From NCBI GenBank assembly GCA_900551115.1, contig URUY01000001.1:62001-126000 (forward strand): DNA of 64,000 nt, read 5' to 3'. How positions within the stretch are numbered: the first letter of the stretch is position 1; each line of letters starts with the position of its first letter. The translations under genes were made by a program, and so were the position numbers. Below, one piece after another: positions 43,167 through 52,566 of this stretch. The notes beneath the pieces are model-generated. The model saw nothing but the letters and a program-made list of their open reading frames with translations, was not told the DNA's origin and did not search any database. This DNA is from an uncultured Lachnospiraceae bacterium (GTDB lineage: Bacteria; Bacillota; Clostridia; Lachnospirales; Lachnospiraceae).

Positions 43167-44291
43167 TTATCGTTTACATTGTAACCTTACATTTAATACA
43201 AACCCCATTCCTATATATAAACTTACCAGCGAGGTAAGTCCATAACTTATAAAGGGCAGCGGCAATCCGGTATTCGGCAGAATAAAGGTTGCCACACCGA
43301 TATTGATAAAGCTTTGAAAGATTATCATGCCGCCCATACCTCCCGCAATGATAGCCCCTGCCAAATCCTTTGCTTTTCTCGCCACGGAAAAGCATTCCAA
43401 GGATATCATCATCAGTACAATTACCACCAGACAGCTTCCTTTGAAACCGAACTCCTCCCCAATTACCGCAAAAATAAAGTCTGTCTGAGGCTCAGATATA
43501 TAATTGCCGTTCTTTACGGAGCTGATTTCATTGGTTTTGTAGCCCTTGCCGTCAAGCTGTCCGGAGCCGATAGCCGTAATCGCATTTAGCTGCTGATAGG
43601 CCTCCTTTGAAGCATATTCTTCAGGATTAATAAATGCAAGAATACGGGTGACCTGATAGGACTTGATAATCTCCTTCTCAACAAGAACAGAATTCGGCTG
43701 CAGCACCAGACTGATAAAAATAAGCAGTGTCGGCAGGACAACCGCCAGTATTCCGCCTATTACCTTGTAGCTTAATCCCCCTACAAACATAACGGTGCAG
43801 AAAACCAATAAAACGACAATACTTGTGGACAAATCCGGCTGCTTGAAAATCAATACCCATGGTACGGCAACAAGCAAAACGCACAACATAATGTATTTAA
43901 AGGTATTAAAACGTTCCTTATGTTTCATAATAAACTGTGCAAAGAATAAAATCAATATGATTTTGGCAGTTTCTGACGGTTGAAAGCGAAAACCTCCCAA
44001 ATCCAGCCATCTTTGTGCCCCGCCTGCATCGTCTCCCGCCTTGGAAAAAATAACTGCAAAAAGCAGCACCAGATTGCCTGCGTACATTAACCAGTACAGC
44101 TTCAATAAGGTAATATAATCAAACAGGGAAATGGCAATCATCAGAAACAGACCAAGAAGCACACCTGCAAACTGTTTTGTCTGCAGGGACTCCTTGGCGC
44201 TTCCGATGGCTATAATCCCTATAGCGGATGCTGCCAATACTAAAAAAACCAATTTAAAATCATAATCCCGTAACCGGTAGTGTTTAAACAT
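43167..44291 (-). CDS. rodA: RodA/FtsW/SpoVE family peptidoglycan glycosyltransferase
   Basis: Integral membrane SEDS polymerase of 374 residues with about ten helices. Landmarks are GDDAGGAQRWLDLGGFRFQPSE, the KQPDLSTSIV segment, QTDFIFAVIGEEFG, and LPNTGLPLPFISYG near the C-terminus. Because it sits with mreBCD, PBP2 and minCDE, the RodA (elongasome) assignment is preferred over FtsW. It would act with the PBP2 encoded at 46161-49088. Confidence 0.94.
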   Translation of the reverse strand: MFKHYRLRDYDFKLVFLVLAASAIGIIAIGSAKESLQTKQFAGVLLGLFLMIAISLFDYITLLKLYWLMYAGNLVLLFAVIFSKAGDDAGGAQRWLDLGGFRFQPSETAKIILILFFAQFIMKHKERFNTFKYIMLCVLLVAVPWVLIFKQPDLSTSIVVLLVFCTVMFVGGLSYKVIGGILAVVLPTLLIFISLVLQPNSVLVEKEIIKSYQVTRILAFINPEEYASKEAYQQLNAITAIGSGQLDGKGYKTNEISSVKNGNYISEPQTDFIFAVIGEEFGFKGSCLVVIVLMMISLECFSVARKAKDLAGAIIAGGMGGMIIFQSFINIGVATFILPNTGLPLPFISYGLTSLVSLYIGMGFVLNVRLQCKR

Positions 44292-44306
44292 ATACCATCC
44301 TTCTGC

Positions 44307-44570
44307 CTACTGGTTCAAATCAATAATGGGAATATTGGCATACAGGGTAGGTGTTTTCATGTTTCTGCCTCCCTTGGTTCCCGTTTTGCTGATTTGTATT
44401 TCCATGCTCTTGGCATCTATCTTCATGTATTTTGATATGACCTTGGCTATGTCAGCTTTTATCATTTCCATCATCTCGGGCGAACAGTTCACCCGATCCG
44501 ATATAAGCAGTATTTTCAGCCGGTCCTTTGCTATTTCTTTAGAACTTTTTCGTCGAAAAAAATGTCTCAT
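44307..44570 (-). CDS. minE: Cell division topological specificity factor MinE
   Basis: Stimulates MinD ATPase and drives Min oscillation. It has 87 residues. The N-terminal part (SKEIAKDRLKILLISDRVNC) is the MinD-interacting region, and the C-terminal half forms the topological-specificity domain. It lies 12 bases after minD. Confidence 0.96.
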   Translation of the reverse strand: MRHFFRRKSSKEIAKDRLKILLISDRVNCSPEMMEMIKADIAKVISKYMKIDAKSMEIQISKTGTKGGRNMKTPTLYANIPIIDLNQ

Positions 44571-44582
44571 CAGCCCGCCTCC

Positions 44583-45374
44583 TTATATTTTATGAAAAAT
44601 TCCGGTTACCCTGGTCCAAAAGGAAATCCCTTTTTCAAAATCCATAAAGGGAACTTCCTTTCCTGCCACTCTGTAGCAGACATTCTGAAAGGCAATACCG
44701 GCAGGCGTGCCATTCCCCACAAGCGGTTCTCCCTGATTTGTGGAAATAACAATATTTTCATCATCGGGGACAATGCCTATAAGGGGAATTGCCAGAATAT
44801 CCACCACATCAGCAGCAGACATCATATCTCCTCTTTTCACCAAATCATACCTCAGGCGGTTTATTACCAAATCAATTTTCTTTAATTCCACAGCCTCTAA
44901 AAGCCCGATTATCCTGTCCGCATCCCTTATCGCCGATACCTCAGGCGTCGTTACCACGAGCGCCCTGTCAGCTCCGGCAATAGCATTTTTAAAACCCTGT
45001 TCAATGCCTGCGGGACAATCCAGAATAATATAATCGAACTGTTCCCTTAAATGGTTTACCATCTTTACCATCTGTTCAGGCGTAACAGCCGTTTTATCCC
45101 TTGTCTGTGCAGAAGGCATAAGATAAAGGGTAGGATTTCTCTTGTCCTTGATAAGAGCCTGTTTCACCCTGCAGTTGCCTTCCACTACATCTACCAGATT
45201 GTAAACAATCCGGTTTTCCAGCCCCATAACCACATCCAGATTACGAAGCCCTATGTCTGTATCAATCAGACAAACCTTTTTCCCCATACGTGCGAGACCT
45301 GTACCAACGTTTGCAGATGTGGTGGTCTTACCCACACCGCCTTTTCCTGATGTGACGACAATTACTTCACTCAT
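44583..45374 (-). CDS. minD: Septum site-determining ATPase MinD
   Basis: Membrane-binding ATPase of 263 residues. The deviant Walker A KGGVGKTTTS is at 11-20, with DTDIGLRNLDVVMG and ILDCPAGIEQG as further signatures. The C-terminal amphipathic helix (FWTRVTGIFHKI) is the membrane-targeting tail. It has an AAAGGAGGAA ribosome site and an 83-base gap from minC. Confidence 0.97.
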   Translation of the reverse strand: MSEVIVVTSGKGGVGKTTTSANVGTGLARMGKKVCLIDTDIGLRNLDVVMGLENRIVYNLVDVVEGNCRVKQALIKDKRNPTLYLMPSAQTRDKTAVTPEQMVKMVNHLREQFDYIILDCPAGIEQGFKNAIAGADRALVVTTPEVSAIRDADRIIGLLEAVELKKIDLVINRLRYDLVKRGDMMSAADVVDILAIPLIGIVPDDENIVISTNQGEPLVGNGTPAGIAFQNVCYRVAGKEVPFMDFEKGISFWTRVTGIFHKI

Positions 45375-45457
45375 AGTTCCTCCTTTTGCCTAAACCCGGC
45401 GCAAAAATATGAATCGTCCACCAGTACCCGTCTGCCCGGACCTTTATCCGATGCAGC

Positions 45458-46126
45458 CTAAAAAGCACTCAGTAATTCTTTTGTAAGGGATTCCAGAACC
45501 AGCCTGTCGTTTTTCACATAGGCTATCTGCGGCGCCACCTTGGGCTTTATGCCCCATTTTGCCGGTTTGCTGCTTTTATATTTGAAATCGCCGATTTTTA
45601 ACCTTTCCGGCGCCATTTCAAGCGCTACTACATAGTGTCCTGCCTCGCCGTTTCCGCCGGCATAGGCTTCTCCGTATAAGCCACCCAACACAATAATATC
45701 GTGGGCGGAAATGACTGCGGAGCCGGGATATACATCTCCCAAAACCACAATACTTGCTTCCGTTTCAATGACCTGATTGTTTTTCAGGCACCCCTTATAA
45801 AACTGCCCGTCAGCCTCCTGTGAAAAATGCCTGTCAAGCTGCTCCAGGGCTTTTATAAAATGCTGTTCGGTTTCTTCATCCTTTCCCACCACACAAACGA
45901 TATTTAAGCTGCTGCAGCTTCTTATGGCATCAATCACCTTAAGCTGCTCCGCATCGCTTAATTTTCTGCCTTCCATGGAAAGCGCCATTTTTGCATTGCC
46001 GAAAAAAGCCTTCGATTCCGTAAATTTAAAAACAATTTCATTTAAGAGTTCTTCAAAAGAGCTATCCGGATTCAGCAATAGGGAGATACCGTTCTGATAA
46101 CTCTTAATCACTACCGCATCTTTCAT
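45458..46126 (-). CDS. minC: Septum site-determining protein MinC
   Basis: FtsZ assembly inhibitor of 222 residues. The N-terminal domain (about 1-105) begins VVIKSYQNGISLLL, and the C-terminal beta-helix (about 118-205) includes VVLGDVYPGSAVISAHDIIVLG and GHYVVALEMAPERLKIG. It lies 34 bases after PBP2 and completes a minC-minD-minE set. Confidence 0.94.
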   Translation of the reverse strand: MKDAVVIKSYQNGISLLLNPDSSFEELLNEIVFKFTESKAFFGNAKMALSMEGRKLSDAEQLKVIDAIRSCSSLNIVCVVGKDEETEQHFIKALEQLDRHFSQEADGQFYKGCLKNNQVIETEASIVVLGDVYPGSAVISAHDIIVLGGLYGEAYAGGNGEAGHYVVALEMAPERLKIGDFKYKSSKPAKWGIKPKVAPQIAYVKNDRLVLESLTKELLSAF

Positions 46127-46160
46127 TTACCCTCTCTCCTTTCGCCATGATAAAGCCCCA

Positions 46161-49088
46161 TTAATCCCCATAGGTTGCGCCGTCCACGCTGTTTGCCTCT
46201 CCTGTAAGGATTTCTTCTTCATCTGCAAGGTTATAATAATATTTGATAACCTCCTTGCTGGCCTGTGCCGCATAGCTGGAGGAATAGCCGAAAGCAATAC
46301 GGGTTGCTATGGCGATTTCAGGATTTTCATAAGGTGCGTATCCTACAAACAGCGCATGGTCCGCTCTGGTAGTACTTTCCTGCGCCGTACCGGTCTTGCC
46401 TGCCACATTCATTCCCAAATCTGAAAAATAGGACATTCTTTCAACTACCCCGCGCATACCGGTATGAATGGCATTCCAGTATTCCTGCGGCATATCGATA
46501 GTATTTCTGAGTTCAGGCGTAAATTCTTCAATCACCTTTCCGTCAGGATTTGTCACCTTATCAAGAAGGGTAAGGTTATAGCAGGTGCCATTGCCTGCCA
46601 CCGTTGCCGTATAACGGGCAAGACCAACGGTTGTAAAGTTGTTGGTACCCTGTCCGATAGCGGAAGGGATAGGCAGCTCATCAGAAATATCCGGTGCATA
46701 TTCTGCTATTTCCACCCCTGATTTTTCAGAGAGTCCATACATATCTGCATATTTTGCCAGGGTGGCAAGACCTGCTTCTGCATCATAAGTGCCGTCTACG
46801 GTACTCATATTGTAGCCTGCCTGATAGAAAAATACGTTACAGGAATTTTTGATGGCGTTAGATATAGTCTGAGCGCCATGTGCCCCCGGATAAATCCAGC
46901 ATTTAGGCGGCGGTGTAACCACATTAAAGCTGCCTGTACAGGTAACGGTACTGCTCGTTGTGGCAACGCCCTCCATCAAAGCTGCCGTTGCGGATACCAT
47001 CTTAAAAGTAGAACCCGGCGCCGACTTATATTGTGTGGCATAATTCAAAAGCGGCTTGGACTTATCGGACTGCAGGCTGGCAAAGTATTCCGCATCAACG
47101 GAATTGGCCATTCTGTTATTGTCATAGCTTGGGTAGGATACCAGTGCAAGCACATCCCCCGTGCCCACCTCCGTTACCACTATGGAACCGCTGCAGGGGT
47201 CAAGTGCAAGCTGCGCCGGTGTAATATCCAGATTCTTAATACGGTTTATCATAAATTCATAGGCTGAGAGCTTACCGTCATAAAGACGGGAAATATCTTC
47301 CTCTGCAATTTCCACCTGTCCCTGTTCGCACAGGATAAAGCATACATGCTTGCCGTTTATCACGTCATTTTTCAGCATATATTTAAAAAGCTTTTTCTGA
47401 TAGTCTGCAGTATTGTCCAAAATCTGAAAAATACTGTCAACTACCTTTTCATAGATTTCTTCCGAATCAGCATACTGACTGGTAAGCGAAAGCTTTGTAA
47501 CATCCACCCAGCCCATGGATATGGCATAATGCAGATATTCCGAAAGACTGATGGTTTCCTCCTCCCGCCATGCCTTGTAGGTTGCATCCTGTGTGTCAAT
47601 CAGGGTTTCGTCTAAAATCCCCCTGTTTAACAGATACTCTACTATATTGCTCTCGTAAACCTGATACTCTTTGTCAAGCTTGTTATAAGGCGTCTTTTTC
47701 TCCGTCAGTTCAAGCAGAAGCTTCTCATAAACCAGGGCCTTATATTCTTCATATTTTTCATATACGAGCTTTTCATATTCCCCTGCATTTTCAGAAGCCA
47801 TATGGTTTAAATCAATCACACTGTTGTCAAAGAGTGCAAAATATACATCATAAATAGGAATATACATTTCCTTACTGGAGTTGCTGCTTCCTGTATATTC
47901 CTTGGCGTTTCTGATTTTTGCCAAAAGAACGCCTGCAATCTGCTGCTCTAAAATATTATAGGTTGCAATCTGCAGTTCCTTGTCAATGGTAAGATAAACG
48001 TCATTGCCCGCTACAGGTTCCCAGGACGCATCCTCATCAATACTGATAACCTTTCCGGTATTGTTTACATATACCGTCTCAATGCCCTTTGTTCCCTGAA
48101 GGGTGGTTTCCATATAAGCCTCAATACCGGTTTTGCCGACCACATCATTAATGGAATAACGGTCCGATATGTTCATCTCTTCTAATGCCTGTGCATTTAA
48201 GGTTTCCAGCTCATCGGAGGAAATCTTTCCCGTATAGCCGATTATCTGAGAAAAATAAACGCTGTCCACATACCGTCTCACCGGATCCTCTTCTATGGAA
48301 ACACCGTCTAACTCAGACATATTCTCCATAATAACAGCTCTTGTCTCCTCACTGATATCCTTTGCAACAGTAGTTCCTATGTATTTCTGAAAGGAGGTCA
48401 GTCCCATGGCATAGCGGACGGTTATCATTTTTAAAAGCTCATCCTTTGTATAGCCTTTTCCCACTATAAAATCACTTTTGGAATCCTCCGGGTCTTCATA
48501 ATCACCAACATCATACCTGTCGCCCAAATAATCTATCACTTCGTCCGGCGTTGCCGTCTGCTGCTCCAAATCCAAATCCTTTATATAGCTTTCTCCGTAT
48601 ACATCTGCCAGAAAACGGAGTCTTTTGGTATCGTCAGTCATGGAAAAGGCAAATTCATTGTTCTCATCCAGTATAATGCCAAAATCTGTAATCACATTAT
48701 CGCCGTTTTTTTCTATCAGCTTAATCAGCTTAAGGATATTGGCATTAAGAAGCTTGTTCTTATTCCTGCTTGTTTCGTAGACATCTTCAATTTTAACGGA
48801 ATAAGCCAGTTCGTTATAAGCCAACAGCTCTCCGTACCTGTCATAAATATTTCCTCTGGCAGCAACTACCTCTCTTGTTTTTTTGCTCTCCAGGATAAAG
48901 TCATTTAAAAACTCTTCTCCCCTGACAATCTGCAAATCAAACAGCCGGTAAATTAATATACCGCCCAGAAAAAAAACTACCAGCGCCATAACAGTCATTC
49001 TGCTGGTCAATATTTCAATGAAACGTTCTTTTATTCTCTCAAACAAATTTTTGGGCACCTCTTTTTTCTCGATTCTCCAATCGTACAT
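46161..49088 (-). CDS. mrdA: Penicillin-binding protein 2 (elongasome transpeptidase)
   Basis: Class B PBP that cross-links peptidoglycan with RodA. It has 975 residues, far longer than the roughly 600-700 of most PBP2. A membrane helix is at about 32-50, with a dimerisation/pedestal region to about 350. Catalytic motifs are STFK at 693-696, SCN at 749-751 and KTG at 898-900. Between about 385 and 630 lies an extra Glu/Tyr/Lys-rich segment of about 240 residues inside the transpeptidase region. The ATG at 49088 overlaps mreD by 50 bases and lacks a ribosome site. A TTG at 49046 follows AGAGGTG by 9 bases and may be the real start. Confidence 0.93.
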   Translation of the reverse strand: MYDWRIEKKEVPKNLFERIKERFIEILTSRMTVMALVVFFLGGILIYRLFDLQIVRGEEFLNDFILESKKTREVVAARGNIYDRYGELLAYNELAYSVKIEDVYETSRNKNKLLNANILKLIKLIEKNGDNVITDFGIILDENNEFAFSMTDDTKRLRFLADVYGESYIKDLDLEQQTATPDEVIDYLGDRYDVGDYEDPEDSKSDFIVGKGYTKDELLKMITVRYAMGLTSFQKYIGTTVAKDISEETRAVIMENMSELDGVSIEEDPVRRYVDSVYFSQIIGYTGKISSDELETLNAQALEEMNISDRYSINDVVGKTGIEAYMETTLQGTKGIETVYVNNTGKVISIDEDASWEPVAGNDVYLTIDKELQIATYNILEQQIAGVLLAKIRNAKEYTGSSNSSKEMYIPIYDVYFALFDNSVIDLNHMASENAGEYEKLVYEKYEEYKALVYEKLLLELTEKKTPYNKLDKEYQVYESNIVEYLLNRGILDETLIDTQDATYKAWREEETISLSEYLHYAISMGWVDVTKLSLTSQYADSEEIYEKVVDSIFQILDNTADYQKKLFKYMLKNDVINGKHVCFILCEQGQVEIAEEDISRLYDGKLSAYEFMINRIKNLDITPAQLALDPCSGSIVVTEVGTGDVLALVSYPSYDNNRMANSVDAEYFASLQSDKSKPLLNYATQYKSAPGSTFKMVSATAALMEGVATTSSTVTCTGSFNVVTPPPKCWIYPGAHGAQTISNAIKNSCNVFFYQAGYNMSTVDGTYDAEAGLATLAKYADMYGLSEKSGVEIAEYAPDISDELPIPSAIGQGTNNFTTVGLARYTATVAGNGTCYNLTLLDKVTNPDGKVIEEFTPELRNTIDMPQEYWNAIHTGMRGVVERMSYFSDLGMNVAGKTGTAQESTTRADHALFVGYAPYENPEIAIATRIAFGYSSSYAAQASKEVIKYYYNLADEEEILTGEANSVDGATYGD

Positions 49089-49557
49089 TGATAAACAGCA
49101 CCAAAGGGTACAAAAGGAGCGTTACAATAGTCGTATATACTGCTTCCGGCAGGATTACATGTAAAAAATAATATGGAAAATCCAGTTTCCCCCGTAATAA
49201 AAACATGCTGACATAGCATACAATGCTATAGGACAAATCGCTGACAACTATAAGCGCCAGAGGCAGCTTGATGTCCTCCGGGTAAAACCCGCCTGAAAAC
49301 TTGCCGTTTAAAAAACCGATATACATCATGACAAGTGCATAAAACCCGATAACATCCCCAAAGAAAATATCGCTTAAAAGACCACAGAAAAAGCCTATGA
49401 CAAGCCCTTCCTTCTCTCCCCGCATAAAGCCGAAGGTCGCGGTCAGTACAATTAAAAGATTGGGCACAATGCCGTTAAACGCAATGCTTTGAAAAAAAGT
49501 ACTCTGTAAAAGAAAACAGAACCATATCAAAAAAGCAACTGTAATTTTACGTCTCAA
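49039..49557 (-). CDS. mreD: Rod shape-determining protein MreD
   Basis: Integral membrane protein of about 172 residues with five or six helices. It starts RRKITVAFLIWFCFLLQS and includes LLIVLTATFGFMRGEKEGLVIGFFCGLLSD, typical of MreD. I chose the TTG at 49557, which has an AAAGGA site 6 bases upstream and gives the family's usual start; an ATG at 49587 has only a weak site. It sits between mreC and PBP2 in the classic mreBCD-mrdA order. Confidence 0.92.
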   Translation of the reverse strand: MRRKITVAFLIWFCFLLQSTFFQSIAFNGIVPNLLIVLTATFGFMRGEKEGLVIGFFCGLLSDIFFGDVIGFYALVMMYIGFLNGKFSGGFYPEDIKLPLALIVVSDLSYSIVCYVSMFLLRGKLDFPYYFLHVILPEAVYTTIVTLLLYPLVLFINVRLENREKRGAQKFV

Positions 49558-49595
49558 AGCATTTCCTTTCCATGCAGAATCCTGCATTTATGTAT

Positions 49596-50474
49596 TTATT
49601 CTTCCACTGTCTGCTTCAATTCCAGTATGACCAAAACCTCGTCCAAATGCTCAAAATCCACAGCCGGTGTAACAGAACCGGATTTCGTCAGTTTATTGGA
49701 ATCCAGACTGATATCGCCGATATAGCCAATGAGTATGCCCGGCAGGTATTTGTCGCTGATATCGGAGGTGACAATTTTATCGCCGTTTACTACCACGCCG
49801 GCACTGTCCAAAAGCTGTGAAAAACGGATAAGGCCGTTCTGCATCATTTCCAAATCTCCCGATACAATAAGCTTATCACCTGTTGCAAGCATTTGACCGC
49901 TTACGTTAGAGTTATCAGAAATAATGGAGGTTACCTTTGCCCAGTTAGGACCTACGGAAACGATTCTGCCGACCAGTCCGCCTTCGGCGCCGCCTGCAAT
50001 CACATTCATATCTACAGCCAGCCCGTCATCCGTTCCTTTATCAATGGTAAAAGAATGGTACCAGTTTCCGGAATCCCTTGCGATAATCCTCGCTCCTATT
50101 TTTTCATATTCCTCATATTTGCCATCCAGCTTATATAACTCTCTTAATGTGTTCAATTCATATTTTTCCTGCTGAAGCTGCGTATTTTCAAGCGTCAGCT
50201 CATTCACCTGACGCTGCAATTCTTCATTTTCGGAAAGCAGTTCCTTTATCTGCACCAGCTCCTCTCCACGCGCGGAAAGCCAGTTTCCTACGCTGCTGAT
50301 ACCCCGCTGAAAAGGAACTACCACATAACCGACCACGGTGTTGAGCGGTCCGTTAAAAATATCCGTGCTGAAAGTCATCAGCATCATGCCTGTACACAGG
50401 ACTGTTAAAATAAAAAGGAGATATTTACCTGGTAATGTAAACCTCTCCCCTTTTCTTTTTACTATCGGGCTCAT
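49596..50474 (-). CDS. mreC: Rod shape-determining protein MreC
   Basis: Elongasome scaffold of 292 residues. One membrane helix (about 17-35) is followed by a coiled coil (about 75-115, with ELVQIKELLSENEELQRQ) and two beta-barrel regions with GARIIARDSGNWYHSFTIDKG and GLVGRIVSVG. Its ATG overlaps the mreB stop by 4 bases, showing translational coupling. Confidence 0.95.
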   Translation of the reverse strand: MSPIVKRKGERFTLPGKYLLFILTVLCTGMMLMTFSTDIFNGPLNTVVGYVVVPFQRGISSVGNWLSARGEELVQIKELLSENEELQRQVNELTLENTQLQQEKYELNTLRELYKLDGKYEEYEKIGARIIARDSGNWYHSFTIDKGTDDGLAVDMNVIAGGAEGGLVGRIVSVGPNWAKVTSIISDNSNVSGQMLATGDKLIVSGDLEMMQNGLIRFSQLLDSAGVVVNGDKIVTSDISDKYLPGILIGYIGDISLDSNKLTKSGSVTPAVDFEHLDEVLVILELKQTVEE

Positions 50475-51481
50475 TTACTCATTCCTTCGATTGCGTATGC
50501 TACAGTTTTATAGTTCTCATCCTTAATGATTTTGGAAAGTCCGAGTACCACGCTTTCCAGCGGATTCTCCGAAATATTTACTTTAAGTCCCGTTCCTTTT
50601 GCTATTTTTTCAGAAAGATGGTTTACTCTTGACGCGCCGCCGGTCAGATAGATGCCGTGCCTGTAAATATCTGCTGCAAGCTCAGGCGGCGTCCGCTCCA
50701 AAATTACCTTTACATTGTCTATAATGGTATTAAAATGCTCTTCTAAGGAAGCATCCACTAAAGAAGTAGGGATTTCCCGTTCCACGGGCAGACCGGTTAC
50801 AATATCCCGTCCGTATACAACCGCCCCTTTTCCTTCCTCCTCCAACTCCTTTAACGCAATTTTTACGTTTTCAGAGGTCTTGCCGCCAATAATCAGAGAA
50901 ATCTCTCTTCTGACTGCATTTTTGATTGCTTCGTCAAATTTAAGTCCGCCTACCTTAATCAGCCGGCTGAGTACAATGCCGCCAAGAGAAAGAATGGAAA
51001 TTTCTGTGGTATCGTAACCTACATTCACCACCAGTACGCCCTGGGAATTTTTAACGTCAATATCCATGCCCAGTCCGTCAGCCACGGCTTTTTCCACTAC
51101 CATGATCTTACGGGCTTTTACGCCTGCACCGCGGATCAAATCATAAAACGCTCTTTTTTCCACCTCTGTTACGTCCGTAGGCACCGCTATATAAAAGTCT
51201 GCCGGACGCATATTGCCCTTCATCAAATCTCCTATGAAATAACGGATAAGCGTCTCCATATTCTTGATATCTGCGATTACACCGTTGCAGAGCGGATAAG
51301 AAATATGAATATTGACGGGCGCTTTCTCATACATCTCAAAAGCAGAGTTTCCGTACGCAAAAAGCGTATTTTTATTTTCAATGGCAATCATATTTTTTTC
51401 CACTATGATACTATCTTCATTTCTGCTGTAAATTTTAATATTATTGGTACCAAGGTCGATACCGAATGCATTGTTGGCCAA
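50471..51481 (-). CDS. mreB: Rod shape-determining protein MreB
   Basis: Bacterial actin of 336 residues. The phosphate-1 loop FGIDLGTNNIKIY is at about 6-18, VVNVGYDTTEISIL forms phosphate-2, and GIYLTGGASRV is the adenosine motif. The start codon is TTG, supported by AAAGGGG at 8 bases. MreB usually has 335-350 residues, so this is full length. It leads mreB-mreC-mreD-mrdA. Confidence 0.95.
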   Translation of the reverse strand: MANNAFGIDLGTNNIKIYSRNEDSIIVEKNMIAIENKNTLFAYGNSAFEMYEKAPVNIHISYPLCNGVIADIKNMETLIRYFIGDLMKGNMRPADFYIAVPTDVTEVEKRAFYDLIRGAGVKARKIMVVEKAVADGLGMDIDVKNSQGVLVVNVGYDTTEISILSLGGIVLSRLIKVGGLKFDEAIKNAVRREISLIIGGKTSENVKIALKELEEEGKGAVVYGRDIVTGLPVEREIPTSLVDASLEEHFNTIIDNVKVILERTPPELAADIYRHGIYLTGGASRVNHLSEKIAKGTGLKVNISENPLESVVLGLSKIIKDENYKTVAYAIEGMSK

Positions 51482-51496
51482 AATGACAACCCCTTT

Positions 51497-52198
51497 CTAT
51501 AAATAACCGTGTTCTTTAAAGCTGACGTATTTGTTATCCCCAATTATGATGTGGTCTATAAGCGGTACATCCAGCTTTTTTCCGAATTCTGCAATTTCTG
51601 CCGTAACCGTCATATCCTCCCTGCTGGGAGTAGGATCTCCGCTTGGATGATTGTGTAGAAGGATGATATTTACCGCTTCTGCCCGAAGCGCTTCTATAAA
51701 TACCTCTCTTGGGGATAAAACAGAGGCTTTTACCGTTCCTTTTGACAATTCTGTTTCCTTAATCAAATGCCCCCTGGCATCTAACATTAATAAAAAAACA
51801 CATTCCCTGTTCCGGTGTCTGAGGGTTTCCATATAATATGCCGCCACTGTACCGGAACGATTAAAGGTAAGTCCTTCCATCGCTTTTGCTTTTGCCACAC
51901 GGGTACAGAACTCCATGACACATTTAATCTGGATTGCCTTTACCCGCCCGATGCCTTTTATCTGCAACAGCTGCTCCATGCTGATGCGGTGCAGGCCTAA
52001 AAGCCCCTGCCTGCCGTAGGAGGCCATGGAAAGAATATGGGCAGCCAGCTTCTCAGCATCCTCGTCCCTGCTTCCCGTTCTTAAAATAACTGCCAGAAGT
52101 TCATTTTCCGTCAGGCTCTCCGCACCATATTCCATAAACTTCTCATAAGGCCGCGGTTCTGCCTGCATCTGTTTTTTTTGCTTATTTTGTCTGTTCAT
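51497..52198 (-). CDS. radC: RadC family JAMM-domain protein
   Basis: A 233-residue protein. An N-terminal UPF0758/HhH region (LLQIKGIGRVKAIQI) is followed by an MPN+ domain with the metal motif HNHPSGDPTPSRED. Despite the name, a direct repair role is doubtful. The frame reaches 52213, but the ATG at 52198 has a GGAGA site and is preferred. It lies just upstream of mreB, as in many bacteria. Confidence 0.94.
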   Translation of the reverse strand: MNRQNKQKKQMQAEPRPYEKFMEYGAESLTENELLAVILRTGSRDEDAEKLAAHILSMASYGRQGLLGLHRISMEQLLQIKGIGRVKAIQIKCVMEFCTRVAKAKAMEGLTFNRSGTVAAYYMETLRHRNRECVFLLMLDARGHLIKETELSKGTVKASVLSPREVFIEALRAEAVNIILLHNHPSGDPTPSREDMTVTAEIAEFGKKLDVPLIDHIIIGDNKYVSFKEHGYL

Positions 52199-52248
52199 AC
52201 GTTTTTCTCCCATAACCTTCTCGCACGCATGAACTCCTCTTTTTTCTG

Positions 52249-52488
52249 CTAACGGATAAAGCGGTATACTACAAGCGAAATAATAACCCCTATAACACTT
52301 GCGATATTAATCTGAATCTTTAATCCAAAGGTTAACAGGATAAATCCCATATCCAGTACAATCGGCTCACTCAGCCCGAAGGCTTGTCCGTAATTTAACC
52401 ATGTGCCGTCAAAATACGTGCCGATAAAACGGCCAATGACAAATCCTATGAGTACCAAAAGCACCAATGTCCAGTTCCCTTTTTTCAA
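52249..52488 (-). CDS. DUF4321 domain-containing small membrane protein
   Basis: A 79-residue protein with two hydrophobic helices (about 4-22 and 50-75), starting KKGNWTLVLLVLIGFVIG. This is the clostridial DUF4321 pattern, function unknown. A GTG far upstream (52548) would add 20 residues unlike the family. The TTG at 52488 with GAGG at 8 bases is the better start. It lies just ahead of radC. Confidence 0.8.
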   Translation of the reverse strand: MKKGNWTLVLLVLIGFVIGRFIGTYFDGTWLNYGQAFGLSEPIVLDMGFILLTFGLKIQINIASVIGVIISLVVYRFIR

Positions 52489-52566
52489 ACCTGTATCCTC
52501 ACACTTCTCATTAGTCCAGAACCATTGAATAATTTTATCACAATTCACAGCTTCTGTATATAAAAT

